A stretch of 33,052 nt of DNA from Plakobranchus ocellatus (GCA_019648995.1 BLXT01004610.1:4609530-4642581), one strand, 5' to 3'; numbered from the stretch's first letter, positions 23,401-32,384 are shown. The notes: generated by a model from the sequence alone, not told the origin. Numbers and translations: made by a program.

Positions 23401-26400
23401 TGTTGAAGCCATAGACACAGCAACGCACATTCCACTGGATCGACTGTTGCTGGAAACAGATGCGCCTTATTTTGTACCTGGATCACTCAAAAAGGCATGT
23501 CTCTAGTCTATATAAGTGACTAAGTTGATGGTGCAATAGGTAGCTTAGTGGAAGGATGGGTGACTTAATATAGAAACTAACTTGTTGATTGATTAATTCA
23601 ATCCCACCTTCTACCCCCTGATGTACATGTGGTTCTATCAAATAGTTTTGCTATTCTTATGGTGGAATAAACAAGCCTTCAAAGTATTATATAAAAAATT
23701 TGGTAATTTTTACACACCAAAAAAAAAAGGTTGCGAAAATATGAATGTGGGGGATTCATTGTGGATTTTGCTCTAGCTCAAGCACTGAAGTAGCCAAAAA
23801 TATGGAAAGCCTGCTGAAGGCTTCTTCCCTTAGGATTTTTTAGGGTGGCGATCCTTCTGTTGAATTGGGAAACTACGTATTGATACCATATTATAGCTGT
23901 AAATTAACAGATCATGTATGTGCAGTAGAGTTAGAATTAGGATAAGGTTTTCATAGAAGGGAAAAAAAGCTGTACAGTGGAGTATGATTATGTTGGGATT
24001 TTCAGTTCCAGAAATAAAATGCTGCTGTAGGCATGGTCCCCCTATAGAAATGTAAAGAAAAATAACCAAAACTTTAAGAAAAGGCACAAAATTGCCTCCC
24101 TGTAATATCGAAAGCATGTGCTGATATCACTGTCTAAAGCTCAAATTTGTTTGGTTTTTCTTTTTTCATTCATGTTTCTTCAATCTCGCTAATCATGCTT
24201 ATTTATTGATTTGTACTAGATCTATACAATATACTAGAACAAGTAAAACAGGAAATAGAGCTAAGAAAAGTAAGATAGAATTCGATGGGTATGCCTGAGC
24301 ATCTACGATCACTACTCCCTGTGACAATGTCGCTCTCTCTTTCTACACACATAACCCTTCTCTTGGCACCCATCCCTAATCTCTCCATCACCCCTCCACC
24401 TTCTCTCTTTATCTACAATCTTGAGTAATTTCTGTGTTATAAGCTTACACCCTACACTAAGCGTCATTGTTCATGATTTTCACCCCTTCAAGTGCACAAC
24501 AGAGAGCTTTCTCTCCAAGTCTTGGCTAGATTTATCAGTCATCACCTTTTTTCAACCACAACAGGACCAGTGCTGTAGCCCACAGGACACTCATAATCTA
24601 GATCTAGATCTCAATTTCAGTGCCTCTGACCCATCACTGGATTGGCCAATGACAATGTCACACACAGCTGACTGCCCCCATTCCCCGCCCAGCTACCAAC
24701 CCATCATAGTCACTGACCAGGCCTGGTGTAGGCCTGCTGTCTAGCGCCAACGCAAACAAAGGCCTGCAAAATGCTATCTGAACTCAATAGTGGGCGGTTA
24801 TCAATTATCTGAGGGAAAAAATGCAGCTACGTTGTATCCTCCCTCCAAAGCTCGCTTAATCTCTCAATCTCTCCCGCTGCATTCATGTTCCAGCCTTCTC
24901 CCATCCTGTTAAAACCAAGCAAAGGTGCAGTAGACCTCGACTGTAATGACATTGGCCTTAACAAGACCTCAGCAGTAATGCAAACATTTTGATCACCTGT
25001 TTATTTACTGCTATACATTGGTATTAGCATGAGCATGCATGTGTGCGTGCATGTTCACATGGCCAAGGGCAATAGGTTAAATAGGTTTAATTAGACGGTT
25101 TGTGATTGTTTTATACATTCCGAGTCTAGATCTAGACCCAGTAAGCAGTGTGTGTCCTGTGACTCTTCCAGTCATTTCACTCTTGCTAGGCCTAGTCTTC
25201 GCAAATTGAACCAGCTCCCACCAGTACACTTGTTTTTTCATATTCATCGTTGTCTATAAATCATCATGACATCTATCAGAAGAAAATGTCTATCATTTGA
25301 TACAAAGCTGAGAATTATCGAAGCAGAAGAAAAAGCTGATAAAAATAAAGCTGAGATTTGGAGAGTGCATGACATTGCTCAAAGCTCTCTGTCAACAATT
25401 TTGAAAGATGACAAAATTAGAGCTGCAGTGAACCAAGGCGCCCGTCAACACAAGAAATCTGGAAACAGGGAACTCAGAGGGGAAATGTTTATTTGACAGA
25501 TACTGGAATTGCACAGAATGTGCAATCTTCCTCATTTCAATCTATTGCTCTAAGTAACAGTGCCAATGAGTATTGAATTTTTTTAAAGACTTTTAAAGAT
25601 AAGAGGCAGACCAAAATTTTTCAGGTAATCTTTTCTTTTATAGCAAAATGTACGAAACAAAACAGCGACACACAGGACAACTACCTGTACATACGAGGGA
25701 AGTTCGGAAAATGATCATAACTTTTGACCTAGTCAATACTTTAACTGATAGAGAGCTGGCCCAGCTCAAAATTAACAATGGCCTATGGCGGGTGTAAGGG
25801 GCATAATCCTAATTTACAAAAGTACACGTTTTACAAAATTTGTCATAAATTTTAAACCAAGGAAAATACAAACATAATTCAAACACCAAAAAATAGAAGA
25901 TTGGATGCACTTTCTTATGATACATAACACTAAGTATCAGTGATATTATGGGATATTGAAAAAAATTGACAACACGATCTCGGCAGTGGGGCTAGGACTA
26001 GATCTAGATCTAGATCTACATTCAGATCCATCATCGTCGGAAGAGTCTAGACGTAGCCCATCAACTTCTCCCTCCTCTACATCAAAATTAACATCACTTT
26101 CATCATCAGTTTCAACTCCAACATCATCTACAGGGCTACCCTCATCTTCATCTTCTTTATTCGTCGATCTGTCTGTCAGTTGCGAGAGCAAGTTGAAGGT
26201 CATTTTGAAAAAATCGTTACTGGGTAACCATTCATTCAGTTTTAGAACAGTAAACGGGAAACGAAAGTAGAACTCTTCAAGCAATAGAAACTATTAAGGC
26301 CCAGCCACTGTAAAGAAAATAAAGGGGCTTATTCCGTACTATAAAAGTGTATGCTATAGTCAAGTATCAACGGGCGATAGCGGGCGCTCCCGCCAACACC

Positions 26401-27872
26401 CATAAAGGGCGGTGGTGGGCGATAACGCTTTTTATCAGTTAAACAGCGTTAAACAGCATATTGTAGGAAAATTCATTGTACACTTGGTACGCAAATTTCA
26501 GCACCATCAGTGAACGCACTGCTAAACAGCATTGATTTGAAAATGGCGCCCCCCATCACAGTGTGGTCAAAGCTGGAAATAAGAGCTGTGGTCCGTTTCT
26601 GTTTGCAAAGGGAACAAAATGTTCCATAATATACAGAGAAATAGGGGAAAACTACGGTGAATATGCAATGTCAATGACTCAAGTCTATCAGTGGTGTTCT
26701 TGATTCAAAGATGGCCGAACAAGTTTTGCAAGATGAACCAAGGTCTGGATCTCGCTTCTCTCACGGTGGCAAAAATGCATAGCTCTACACGGGGACTACA
26801 TAGTATTAGTAAAGTAGGCAATAAATTTGTCTTTCCCATGTGTAAGTTTCATGCTTTTCAATTAAATACTTTTTTAGTAATTCCATTTTTTTCGGTTACT
26901 TTCCAAACTTCCCTTGTATATTTGCAAATACATTTGAGATGGCTTTTAAGACAATTCCACCTGTAAAACAATAACCTTGCCTGTTACAAAACCTTGGTTA
27001 TAACGAAATTTTAGCCCTAGACTGTTGGTTTTGTTATATCCAAAGTCCACTGTAATAGAGTTTACACAGAGGAAAAAAAAAAACGATTCCCATGAGGTCC
27101 TGCTAAAAGGATGGTGCCGCTGTAGTTGTGCACTACTGTATCAATATCTGTAAGTGTTTATTTTTGCTTCTACTTATTTTGAGTCTAAATTAATAGTTTT
27201 ATCTTTTTGGGTTACTTAACTGGCAGATTCCAACTAGCCAGGTATAATAAGAAGACTACCACAAATATGAATATATTAATTATTGATAACAAATCTCAAA
27301 CATGTAAGCTCTTGTGAAATTTGACAAGGGAGCCTAAGAACAATCGCTATCAAAATTTTGCATAGATTTGGTCTTTTATTAATGAGCCTTGTATACAACG
27401 AGGTACTTGCGTTTGATCTTGTGTTCTTATTGAAACCTAGGTCCTGTTGAAAAAATAAATGTCTTAAAATGAAATTAAATATGTATGTACATATTGTAAA
27501 ACTTAGGATAGGAAACCGTTCAAGGGACAAGCCATGGCCTCTAAGAGACATGACAGTAAGTATATGTGCAAGCTCAGTTTTAGCACCACAAATACTAGAA
27601 TATAATGTGTATCATGTGTATGGTACTTCTCTACAGATCATTGCTTATGTAAACACGTTTTTTTTTTAACTATTTATCAATCTCATTTTTTGCCGTATTT
27701 TACCTATGTTTTCTACAACTATCATTTCTTTACTTCACAGACTGACGTATCCTTGTCCTACCCTGGGCTTGCATTGACAACTGCTGAAACTGTGGCATCT
27801 CACAAAGGAATCACAGTGGACCAGGTTTTGGAGGCTTGTCGCAAGAACACTGAGAAAATCTATGGGATTTGA
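8194..27872 (+). CDS. TATDN2: TATDN2-like TatD-family metal-dependent nuclease, 8 coding exons
   Basis: Spliced model: 8194-11242, 14139-14316, 15110-15888, 17931-18218, 18665-18842, 21148-21277, 23273-23494 and 27741-27872. The total is 4956 nt, 1651 codons plus TGA, and codon phase agrees at every junction. Residues 1 to ~1335 are polar, Ser/Asn/Lys-rich and look disordered, with a GRGRG-type basic patch near residue 136. Residues ~1377-1651 are a whole TatD barrel: HxH of DTHCH (His1382, His1384), GCHP (His1454), GEIGLDY (Glu1483), IHCRDAD (His1520), HCFS (His1545) and ETDAPYF (Asp1597). TatD proteins are two-metal-ion nucleases of the amidohydrolase fold; human TATDN2 has been reported to act on RNA in R-loops. 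The C-terminal wording (GCIAxFCxPRT, PGLAL near the end) resembles TATDN2 more than TATDN1 or TATDN3. Human TATDN2 is about 760 residues, so this N-terminal part is roughly three times longer. Family assignment is firm; orthology and substrate are inference. Confidence 0.9.
11243..14138 (+). other. Intron 1 of the TATDN2-like gene
   Basis: A GT-AG intron, AT-rich with many T and A runs. It carries one tRNA-like SINE near its start. I see no other gene or element between about 11530 and 14130. Confidence 0.8.
11384..11529 (+). mobile_element. tRNA-derived SINE
   Basis: An A-box-like GGGGCACAGTGGATAGCC is followed about 45 bp later by a B-box GGTTTGAGTCT (11441-11451), then a short body and an A-rich tail (11510-11529). 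That is the plan of a tRNA-derived SINE inserted in intron 1. Confidence 0.65.
14139..14316 (+). CDS. TATDN2: TATDN2-like coding exon 2
   Basis: The acceptor TTTTTAATTGCAG ends at 14138 and the donor AAAG|GTGAAC starts at 14317. The exon joins the previous one in phase 1 (A + AC gives Asn) and leaves in phase 2. It encodes about 59 polar residues of the disordered N-terminal region with no domain I recognise. Confidence 0.82.
14396..14474. repeat. (TC)n microsatellite in intron 2
   Basis: Nearly pure TC dinucleotide repeat with a few TTTC interruptions. It accounts for the Ser-Leu open frames on this strand. Confidence 0.95.
15110..15888 (+). CDS. TATDN2: TATDN2-like coding exon 3
   Basis: The acceptor TTTCTCTCAG ends at 15109 and the donor AGAG|GTAACT starts at 15889. 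It enters in phase 2 (AG + T gives Ser) and leaves in phase 1. It encodes residues ~1076-1336, a Pro/Ser-rich stretch with a basic PRKRAQKSSR segment near its start that could be a nuclear localisation signal (inference). A basic RRAGMSPKRRSG segment lies near its end. Confidence 0.85.
16036..16548. mobile_element. piggyBac-like MITE flanked by TTAA
   Basis: TTAA at 16032-16035 and 16549-16552 flank 513 bp whose ends are related inverted repeats: ACCCGCTCCAGACTGGTCAC on the left, and CCCCTATGAGACTGATGCC read inward from the right. A (T)CAAATTGACCC sequence sits close to each end. TTAA duplication with ACCC/CCCC ends suits piggyBac. No transposase is present. It lies in intron 3. Confidence 0.55.
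16361..16432. repeat. Imperfect (GTT)n microsatellite
   Basis: GTT/GTC trinucleotide run inside the TTAA-flanked element. It produces Val/Leu-rich and Thr-rich spurious open frames on the two strands. Confidence 0.9.
16862..17073 (+). mobile_element. tRNA-derived SINE, diverged
   Basis: A tRNA-like head starts at about 16868 (GTGGCGCATTGAGTAGGGTG, A-box-like), followed by a degraded B-box near 16911-16924, a body with CCCAGTGGCGAAGTCTCTTG, and an A-run tail at 17059-17072. It lies in intron 3. Confidence 0.5.
17455..17781. mobile_element. Small TTAA-flanked inverted-repeat element
   Basis: TTAA occurs at 17451-17454 and 17782-17785. Between them the ends are perfect 13-bp inverted repeats, CTCTTAGTGTCCG on the left and its complement on the right. 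The 327-bp interior has two tandem copies of a GGCTCG(C/A)CACATGAGGTGG unit at 17466-17530. No coding capacity. It resembles a piggyBac- or Kolobok-type MITE; the superfamily is uncertain. Confidence 0.65.
17931..18218 (+). CDS. TATDN2: TATDN2-like coding exon 4: start of the TatD domain
   Basis: The acceptor ATGCTTTAAG ends at 17930 and the donor GTAAGA starts at 18219. The first ~40 residues link the tail to the catalytic domain. Then FIDTHCHIDF supplies the two first-strand metal-binding histidines (residues 1382 and 1384). GCIAIFCNPRT (residues 1417-1427) matches the second barrel strand in the TATDN2 subgroup. Confidence 0.92.
18665..18842 (+). CDS. TATDN2: TATDN2-like coding exon 5: GCHP and GEIGLDY motifs
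   Basis: The acceptor TTTTTCACCCTCAG ends at 18664. A second AG at 18672 would break the frame, so 18664 is used (T + CC gives Ser). The donor GTATGG at 18843 splits the Lys codon after AA. It encodes the VALGCHP strand and the ALGEIGLDY strand, whose Glu1483 is the bridging metal ligand in TatD enzymes. Confidence 0.92.
19135..19280. repeat. AGATCT/TCTAGA hexamer repeat cluster in intron 5
   Basis: AATCTAGATCTATA and GAATCTAGATCTAGATG with degenerate TCTAGATATAGATAG between. Confidence 0.65.
20448..20528. repeat. Imperfect inverted repeat (foldback)
   Basis: ATAGG...TGATTACCACC on the left pairs with GGTGGTAATGGCCTATAG on the right around a ~45-nt centre, giving a stem of about 16-18 pairs. 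Confidence 0.5.
21038..21069. repeat. Perfect 14-bp stem, 4-nt loop hairpin in intron 5
   Basis: AAGAAATCCTTTGC, loop TATT, GCAAAGGATTTCTT. It sits 78 nt upstream of the exon 6 acceptor, where a structure could influence branch point or acceptor access. Function is unproven. Confidence 0.8.
21148..21277 (+). CDS. TATDN2: TATDN2-like coding exon 6: IHCRDAD motif
   Basis: The acceptor CTCTATCTTTGAAG ends at 21147 and the donor GCA|GTGAGT starts at 21278. It completes the Lys1491 codon and encodes FYQHADIQKKAF, a helix with QLKLALE, and then PLVIHCRDAD. His1520 is a metal-site residue of the family. The exon leaves in phase 0. Confidence 0.92.
21278..23272 (+). other. Intron 6 of the TATDN2-like gene
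   Basis: A GT-AG intron of about 2 kb. AT-rich with A runs; I see no gene or clear mobile element. Confidence 0.8.
23273..23494 (+). CDS. TATDN2: TATDN2-like coding exon 7: HCFS and ETDAPYF motifs
   Basis: The acceptor GATCATTTTTCAG ends at 23272. The exon is in phase 0 and encodes 74 residues with HLHCFS (His1545), a LGLTPLISYSS strand and LLLETDAPYFVPG, whose Asp1597 is the catalytic acid/base residue of TatD proteins. The exon must end at 23494 (AAG) to stay in frame with the last exon. The intron there begins GCATGT, so this is a probable GC donor. The only other local GT sites either shift the frame or remove the conserved segment after APYF. Confidence 0.88.
23527..23690 (+). mobile_element. 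tRNA-derived SINE
   Basis: The A-box TAGCTTAGTGG (23541-23551) matches the consensus well, and a B-box-like ATTAATTCAATCCC ends at 23605. The downstream body runs to about 23690, ending near AT-rich sequence. The 3' edge is uncertain. Confidence 0.6.
25266..25496 (+). pseudogene. Tigger/pogo transposase fragment: CENP-B-type HTH only
   Basis: A 76-residue frame starting at ATG. Residues ~7-50 (KCLSFDTKLRIIEAEEKADK, then KAEIWRVHDIAQSSLSTILKD) follow the CENP-B N-terminal/psq helix-turn-helix pattern of Tigger transposases. It stops before the second HTH and has no DDE domain, so it is a remnant and not an active transposase. Whether it is transcribed inside the intron is unknown. Confidence 0.75.
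25998..26023. repeat. AGATCT hexamer repeat inside mariner remnant
   Basis: Three consecutive AGATCT units. They encode Leu-Asp pairs on one strand and Arg-Ser pairs on the other, which creates the charged open frames at 25946-26284. Confidence 0.8.
26543..26770 (+). pseudogene. Mariner-family transposase N-terminus, disrupted
   Basis: From the ATG at 26543 one frame reads KLEIRAVVRFCLQREQNV, then stops. A shifted frame continues with GENYGEYAMSMTQVYQWC, stop, FKDGRT, and another gives DEPRSGS. This order is the helix-turn-helix region of mariner (SETMAR-type) transposases. Stops and frameshifts make it a pseudogene, and the catalytic DD(D/E) domain is missing before the right end at 26916. 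Confidence 0.8.
27741..27872 (+). CDS. TATDN2: TATDN2-like last coding exon and stop
   Basis: The acceptor CTTTACTTCACAG ends at 27740. The exon is in phase 0 and encodes 43 residues ending in TEKIYGI, then TGA. The YPGLAL segment and the final helix ending N-T-x-x-(I/L)-Y are the usual C-terminus of TatD proteins, so the domain is complete. Confidence 0.9.
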   Translation, partial: TDVSLSYPGLALTTAETVASHKGITVDQVLEACRKNTEKIYGI

Positions 27873-28738
27873 TCTATTTGTGCGTCATTTGAGTCTGATT
27901 TGATGAATGTTTTTTTTCTCTCTTTAACAATCATAAAATAGCTCCTTTTGTAAAAACTTTTTTTTCCAATTGCAAGGAATTAGATTTATCTGAATATTTT
28001 CTTCAATATTATATATTTTGTTGAAATCCTTGTGACCCTGTTGATATCAAATCATCACCTGACATTCAAAAATGCCTCTCGTTATTTCGATTACATCCAA
28101 GTGATGGCAGAAATCTCCTAAAAACACAGGGAAAACAGTATGACTGTGAAGTAATTGAACAGGCAGATCAATAGATCTTTAGGATAGAATGTCAGTGAAA
28201 AAAAAATGAGTGCTTTGATAAAAGGTAAAGAAATATACACTGGATATATTTTCAGATGCCTATACTCGTATTTGTTTAGTGATGGCTTTGGTACTTGTCA
28301 ACCACTAAATGATCCTAACCTATCCTTGGTATGAAAACCTTGAAACTTTAAAATTATTTTTCAGTTGTTTTATGCATCTCTGTATGCTCTTCAGTACATT
28401 TTTGTTTTATTGTGTTTGCTAAATTACTTTCTTATGCATTATGCAGTGTTTCTTTTACATCCGACTTGTACCGCCAAACTTAAATTTTGTAAGTTAAGAG
28501 GCCTTTTTTCTTTTTCGTCGCCATCTTCATGTCTTGTAAACAAGGTTAATTTTTTGTCTGTTCTCTTTCTTTTGAATTGATTGTGGCTTTTTTTTTTTCA
28601 TTCAAAAGCAGTTGCATATTAAAATCACAATCATTAAAAAACATATTAGGTTTTTTTTTAAATTTTATTTTCACTTTGTATTTTGCTTGGTGTTTGTACA
28701 TATTTGTGGACTTGTGTATTGGGATAGATTCTCTCTCT

Positions 28739-28798
<60 letters not shown>

Positions 28799-29342
28799 CC
28801 TCCCTCTCTCTTTCTCTCTCTCTCTCACACCAGTCTCTATGCTTCTTATACACAATCACCTTTTTGAGGTAAAAAAAAAACATTTAAGCCTTCTGTAACA
28901 TGGTTTTTTAAAGGCTAAAATATTTATTACATGCCACAGAAAAAGTAAATTGTCACCCTGTTTTTACAGGATGCAAAACTTGAATTGTTTTGAGATGTTA
29001 GCAGTACAGTATCATTCATTAGCAATATTTGAAGGTATTAAAATTCAGTTTGTAACTCAAAAAACAGTGATTTGGACTGGTCGTAAGATACTTGGCTTGT
29101 CTCTGTGCCAACAGTTCTTTGTTTTTACCACATGAATACTGGACCCAGGTTTAAAAATATCTTTTTTGTCACATTCACACTGTCTTTCTCCCTCTCTCTC
29201 TTTCCCTATCTGTCTGTTTCTCTCTTATTGTCTCCCTGCCTCTCTCCATCACATTCGTCTCTATCTCTCTCGCTCTTTTTCATATTTTGGTTGTGATTTG
29301 CATTTTGAAAATAATTACTACAAAAGAAAGTAAGTAAATAAA
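27873..29342 (+). other. Probable 3'UTR with AATAAA signal
   Basis: About 1.47 kb of AT-rich DNA follows the stop. The first canonical AATAAA I find is at 29337-29342; ATTAAA variants near 28618 and 29036 could give shorter ends. A long CT microsatellite lies inside. The exact end is not shown by the sequence. Confidence 0.45.
28731..28826. repeat. (CT)n microsatellite in the probable 3'UTR
   Basis: Nearly pure CT run with a CCCTCCCTCCC interruption. It explains the Ser-Leu and Arg-Glu open frames on both strands. Confidence 0.95.
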
Positions 29343-30630
29343 GTGCAGTTTCTGGAGGTGTTTATGCAAGCACCCTTCAATATACTCTAATTAATACAGT
29401 GAAGTTGCAAGGTTTTGTCCAGGTGTTGAGTTAATCAATAGTAATTTTAACTCTTAAGTAGAACTAATACTAACTAATACACTACAAAGGGACGTTGTGT
29501 GTAATGCAAATGGCAATGATATGTGCCCTGTGGCGGACGATACACACCTAGGGTCACTCTAATGGACACGCTCTACACGTAAATCAATTTAAATTACGAG
29601 TTTTAGGCCCAAAAACGAATTAAGAGAAAACTGAAATTATGTGGAAAAGAAATGGAGAGAATGTGTGATCTCATCTACGACATTTCCCCACAAAAGTCCC
29701 TGGAAAAGTTTGTAGCCCGATGCTCTTTGTGATCCTCTTTTCGCAGGTTGGAGCTCGGGGCCCGTTAAAAAATTGTCGGCGCCCATGTCTGGCAAAGCCT
29801 GAAATCCAGAAATGATCCTTAACTGGACGGGCAATTTGTTCAGCAGCAACAACAAAGACAAGCCTCCCTCAAATTTTCTTCATCAGCTACTTTCTTTGGA
29901 CACAGAACACCTTTATTTACAGTTTTATAAACTGTCAAGCACTGTAATGCACTATGTTAAACTTCAATCTGAGCATTTTTTTTTAATATCCAGCGTAACT
30001 GTAGTGTGAGCGCTAGAAGCATTCTGCAGACTCAGGACTGGTTCACTACCTACTGTACCACCAGTGCTCTCATCCAAGAAAAGGGGTGTGGCTTTGAATG
30101 TATTTGAACTGTTTCAATTTGCAAAGCCAAACGAAATACCCTAAAGTTTAGGTTTAGAAGACAATCATTTTAATTTCAAGAAATTATTCAGTAACTTTAT
30201 CCGATGGCATTGAAAAATGGATGGAGAGGGAAAAGAAACTACTTTGTTTATTATATTACCATTACCAATAGCATTCAATGAATAGTTTTCGTGAAGCGAT
30301 AAGTCAACTACATAATTATACGTGTATGTTTAAACTTTAAAAGCTGCCCTTTTAAAATGGAACACATCTAATACAATTTCTTTTATCTCATCCTTGTAGT
30401 TTTGAGTTGGCCAAGCACATTGAAGGAAAAAAAAAAAGGCATTTAGACAATTATTATAGTTTTGTTACACAAGACTGATCTTCATATAATCATAATATAT
30501 ACCGTCTTGTATACTGCCGCGTATGCTTACAGTTCTGTACATCTGTTTCGATAATGTACGGTAAATTATGTATCGAAAGTTATCTTTTAATTATGAACGG
30601 TAAAATATGTTTCAACAAAAGTATTATTGC
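29343..30630. other. Intergenic stretch with a CpG-richer patch
   Basis: Mostly AT-rich. About 29495-29830 is richer in CpG and includes a 74-codon minus-strand frame (29637-29861) without a recognisable domain. It may be a promoter, an isolated exon or a repeat; I cannot decide. Confidence 0.35.
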
Positions 30631-30635
30631 ATACT

Positions 30636-30772
30636 ATTGGTCATGAGTCATGAAGTTAGCATGCTCAATATTTTCTAGGTTTGAGTCGCACCGTTGGCAG
30701 AAAGTTTATTATTACACTATATGCCCAATGAAGGAAGGGATCATCACAACATTAAAAAGAAAAAAAATAGCA
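30636..30772 (+). mobile_element. tRNA-derived SINE, diverged
   Basis: A B-box-like GGTTTGAGTCGC starts at 30679, preceded by GGTCATGAGTCATGAAGTTAGC (two short halves, weak A-box), with an A-rich tail near 30754-30769. Confidence 0.4.
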
Positions 30773-31070
30773 TTAGCAAGAACGAAATAAAAGACCTAAA
30801 AACGTGCGTTTAAAAATTCTGTACGAAGAAAAATCACATTTAGATGGAGTTTATTTCCTTGTCGTATTTTACTATTATTATGTCGACGTTGTTTTAAAAA
30901 AAAATTCCAATATATTTTAATATCCAATATTAGTATAAAAAACAGAGTACCAGCCTAATCAGTTAGCATCAATCTATTGAGAGAGAGAGAGGCGCAATCT
31001 GATAGTTATAGTCTTAACATTAGTGTTTTAAATTTTCTCTGATTTGTTCGCTATTTTTGATTTGGCTACA

Positions 31071-31176
31071 GATTGGCGGCATGGTCTCTTCCTGAGTAAG
31101 CAGGTACGATTCTCATTGTAATGCAGCCCTCAGAACCTGGCCTGGAATAAAAATAAAAAAAAAAAGAAAGAAAAAA
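31071..31176 (+). mobile_element. tRNA-derived SINE
   Basis: An A-box-like ATTGGCGGCATGGTCTCT precedes a B-box GGTACGATTCTC (31103-31114), and a short body ends in an A-rich tail (31150-31176). Confidence 0.6.
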
Positions 31177-31443
31177 TAAGCATACATTTTAAACAAAAAA
31201 GAAAGAATGAAAGAAAACAACAACAATTTGTAATTTAGCGAAAGAAAAAATTGAAAAGTCTTTCATTTCCTTGACAAACTTACTGGAAAGAATGCTGGTG
31301 TAATTCAGGAAAGTAGTGCAGAGCATTGTATATTGAATTTTTGAAGCCATTGCAATCATTGCATTTTACAAAGTGGCAGATGCAGGTGGTAGCATTAAAT
31401 GACAGTATGCTTACTTATTAAATTCAATTTCAGTACATTAGCG

Positions 31444-31668
31444 TCAGATATGGGTCTGGGCGCTAGCTCTAGGTTTGCCCGTAAGGTTTGCTTCAAGTTC
31501 AACGTCCTTGAAATGCTCTTCGCGGGACAACATGCCTCTCGATGCGAGGTAATCGTTTCCCAATGTGTTCAAGCATCTAAATACTGTGCTACACGCCTGT
31601 TCCGTATACCTGGTCCAATATTTGCTGTAGTTCTGCTGCAAGAATTGTATCACGCCCGTGTATAGGCT
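31444..31668 (-). CDS. Candidate terminal exon of an unidentified minus-strand gene
   Basis: On the minus strand a pyrimidine-rich tract and TCATCAACAG end just before 31668, after which an open frame of 74 codons (starting SLYTGVIQFLQQNYSKYW) runs to TGA at 31446-31444. It is GC-richer than its flanks and uses CpG-containing codons. It joins in phase 0 with the candidate exon at 32385. I do not recognise the product; a resemblance to the C-terminus of mTERF-type proteins is only a guess. It would be convergent with the TATDN2-like gene. Confidence 0.35.
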   Translation of the reverse strand, partial: SLYTGVIQFLQQNYSKYWTRYTEQACSTVFRCLNTLGNDYLASRGMLSREEHFKDVELEANLTGKPRASAQTHI

Positions 31669-31692
31669 CTGTTGATGAGATGCGGAAAAAAC

Positions 31693-31752
31693 TTAAAAGC
31701 CATTATAATGTTGTCACGTGTGTGGTGTTTTTCTTTTTCACAGACTATCTAC
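31693..31752. repeat. 60-bp direct repeat, copy A
   Basis: From TTAAAAGCCATTATAATG to CACAGACTATCTAC. It nearly matches copy B at 32891-32954 apart from a 4-bp gap and a few substitutions. Confidence 0.85.
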
Positions 31753-32384
31753 TTATGGCGCCTGTCTTCAGTAGTTCTTAATTTCTTTCTTTCTTTCTTT
31801 TTTAGTCAAAAAAGCTTAAAAAGAAGACAGAAGCACATAAAGTTTTTTTCTTCTTTTAAAAAAGAAACAAGTCGACAAGGTGGAAAATAGGAAAATGAAG
31901 GGATGCAGAATTTTAGAGTCTGTGACAACGCTGCCATAGCCAAATGAAAAGCCGTATCGTCCATTAACTTAACTCTGACTTTACCACTCATTAAATTTGT
32001 TACGGCAGAACGATTGAATTGCAAGGCAGTTGTGAATCTATCTTGACTTAATGTAGGGACTAAATGTAAATGCATGTGATTTTTTTTATTGCTCTGGGTA
32101 TAATTTTAAAGAATTTTATGAAAATACAACGGGTTATTTACTTTGTTAGGAGTAAACAGATAATGTTAGTGTAGCCTAAGGCAACTTCTTCCACGTCTTC
32201 ATTTAATCTGTGCAAGGTAATATTTTTGTAAACTTCTTTCGAATTTGGCAATTGATCGAAACTCTGCGATTCCAGCGACTGACTTCGCTTTGTTTAATAC
32301 AAAATATTGCGTTAATATAATTATACAAACAAAATGTCGGCCATTCGCGACAGAGTAGATATTAGTAATATTATTTCTTGCGAC

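Larger units (their letters stand above)
25694..26916 (+). mobile_element. Decayed mariner-type element nested in the Tigger remnant
   Basis: Flanked by TA at 25692-25693 and 26917-26918. The left end CGAGGGAAGTTCGGAAAATG and the right end read inward CAAGGGAAGTTTGGAAAGTA match at about 18 of 23 positions. The 1223-bp length suits mariner, but the transposase HTH lies in the 3' third instead of near the left end, so the element is rearranged or composite. An AGATCT repeat (25998-26023) and an acidic antisense open frame lie in the left part. Confidence 0.65.
24928..27052 (+). mobile_element. Decayed Tigger/pogo-type DNA transposon
   Basis: The left end begins CAGTAGACCTCGACTGTAAT; the right end, read inward, is CAGTGGACTTTGGATATAAC. 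CAGTRGACCTCG-type ends and ATAACGAAAT-like subterminal sequence (27001-27008) are typical of Tigger elements. TA follows the right end but TG precedes the left, so the target duplication has decayed. A CENP-B-type helix-turn-helix frame lies at 25266-25496. The DDE catalytic part is absent, and a second element occupies the middle. Confidence 0.65.
23495..27740 (+). other. Intron 7 of the TATDN2-like gene, probable GC-AG intron
   Basis: The largest intron (4.2 kb). It starts GCATGT after AAAAAG and ends TTCACAG. It contains a SINE, an unassigned moderately GC-rich stretch (about 24290-24920) and a nest of DNA-transposon remains (24928-27052). Confidence 0.75.

Noticed and set aside
24421-24744. 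107-codon plus-strand frame in intron 7
   Set aside because: No recognisable domain, a Leu-Asp stretch from an AGATCT run, and no reading frame shared with the flanking exons.
25946-26284. 112-codon acidic minus-strand frame and its plus-strand partner
   Set aside because: The Arg-Ser and Leu-Asp runs come from the AGATCT repeat, no domain is recognisable, and it lies inside a decayed mariner-type element. A fragment of another transposase cannot be excluded.
28577-28883. Ser-Leu and Arg-Glu open frames on both strands
   Set aside because: They are translations of the CT microsatellite in the probable 3'UTR.
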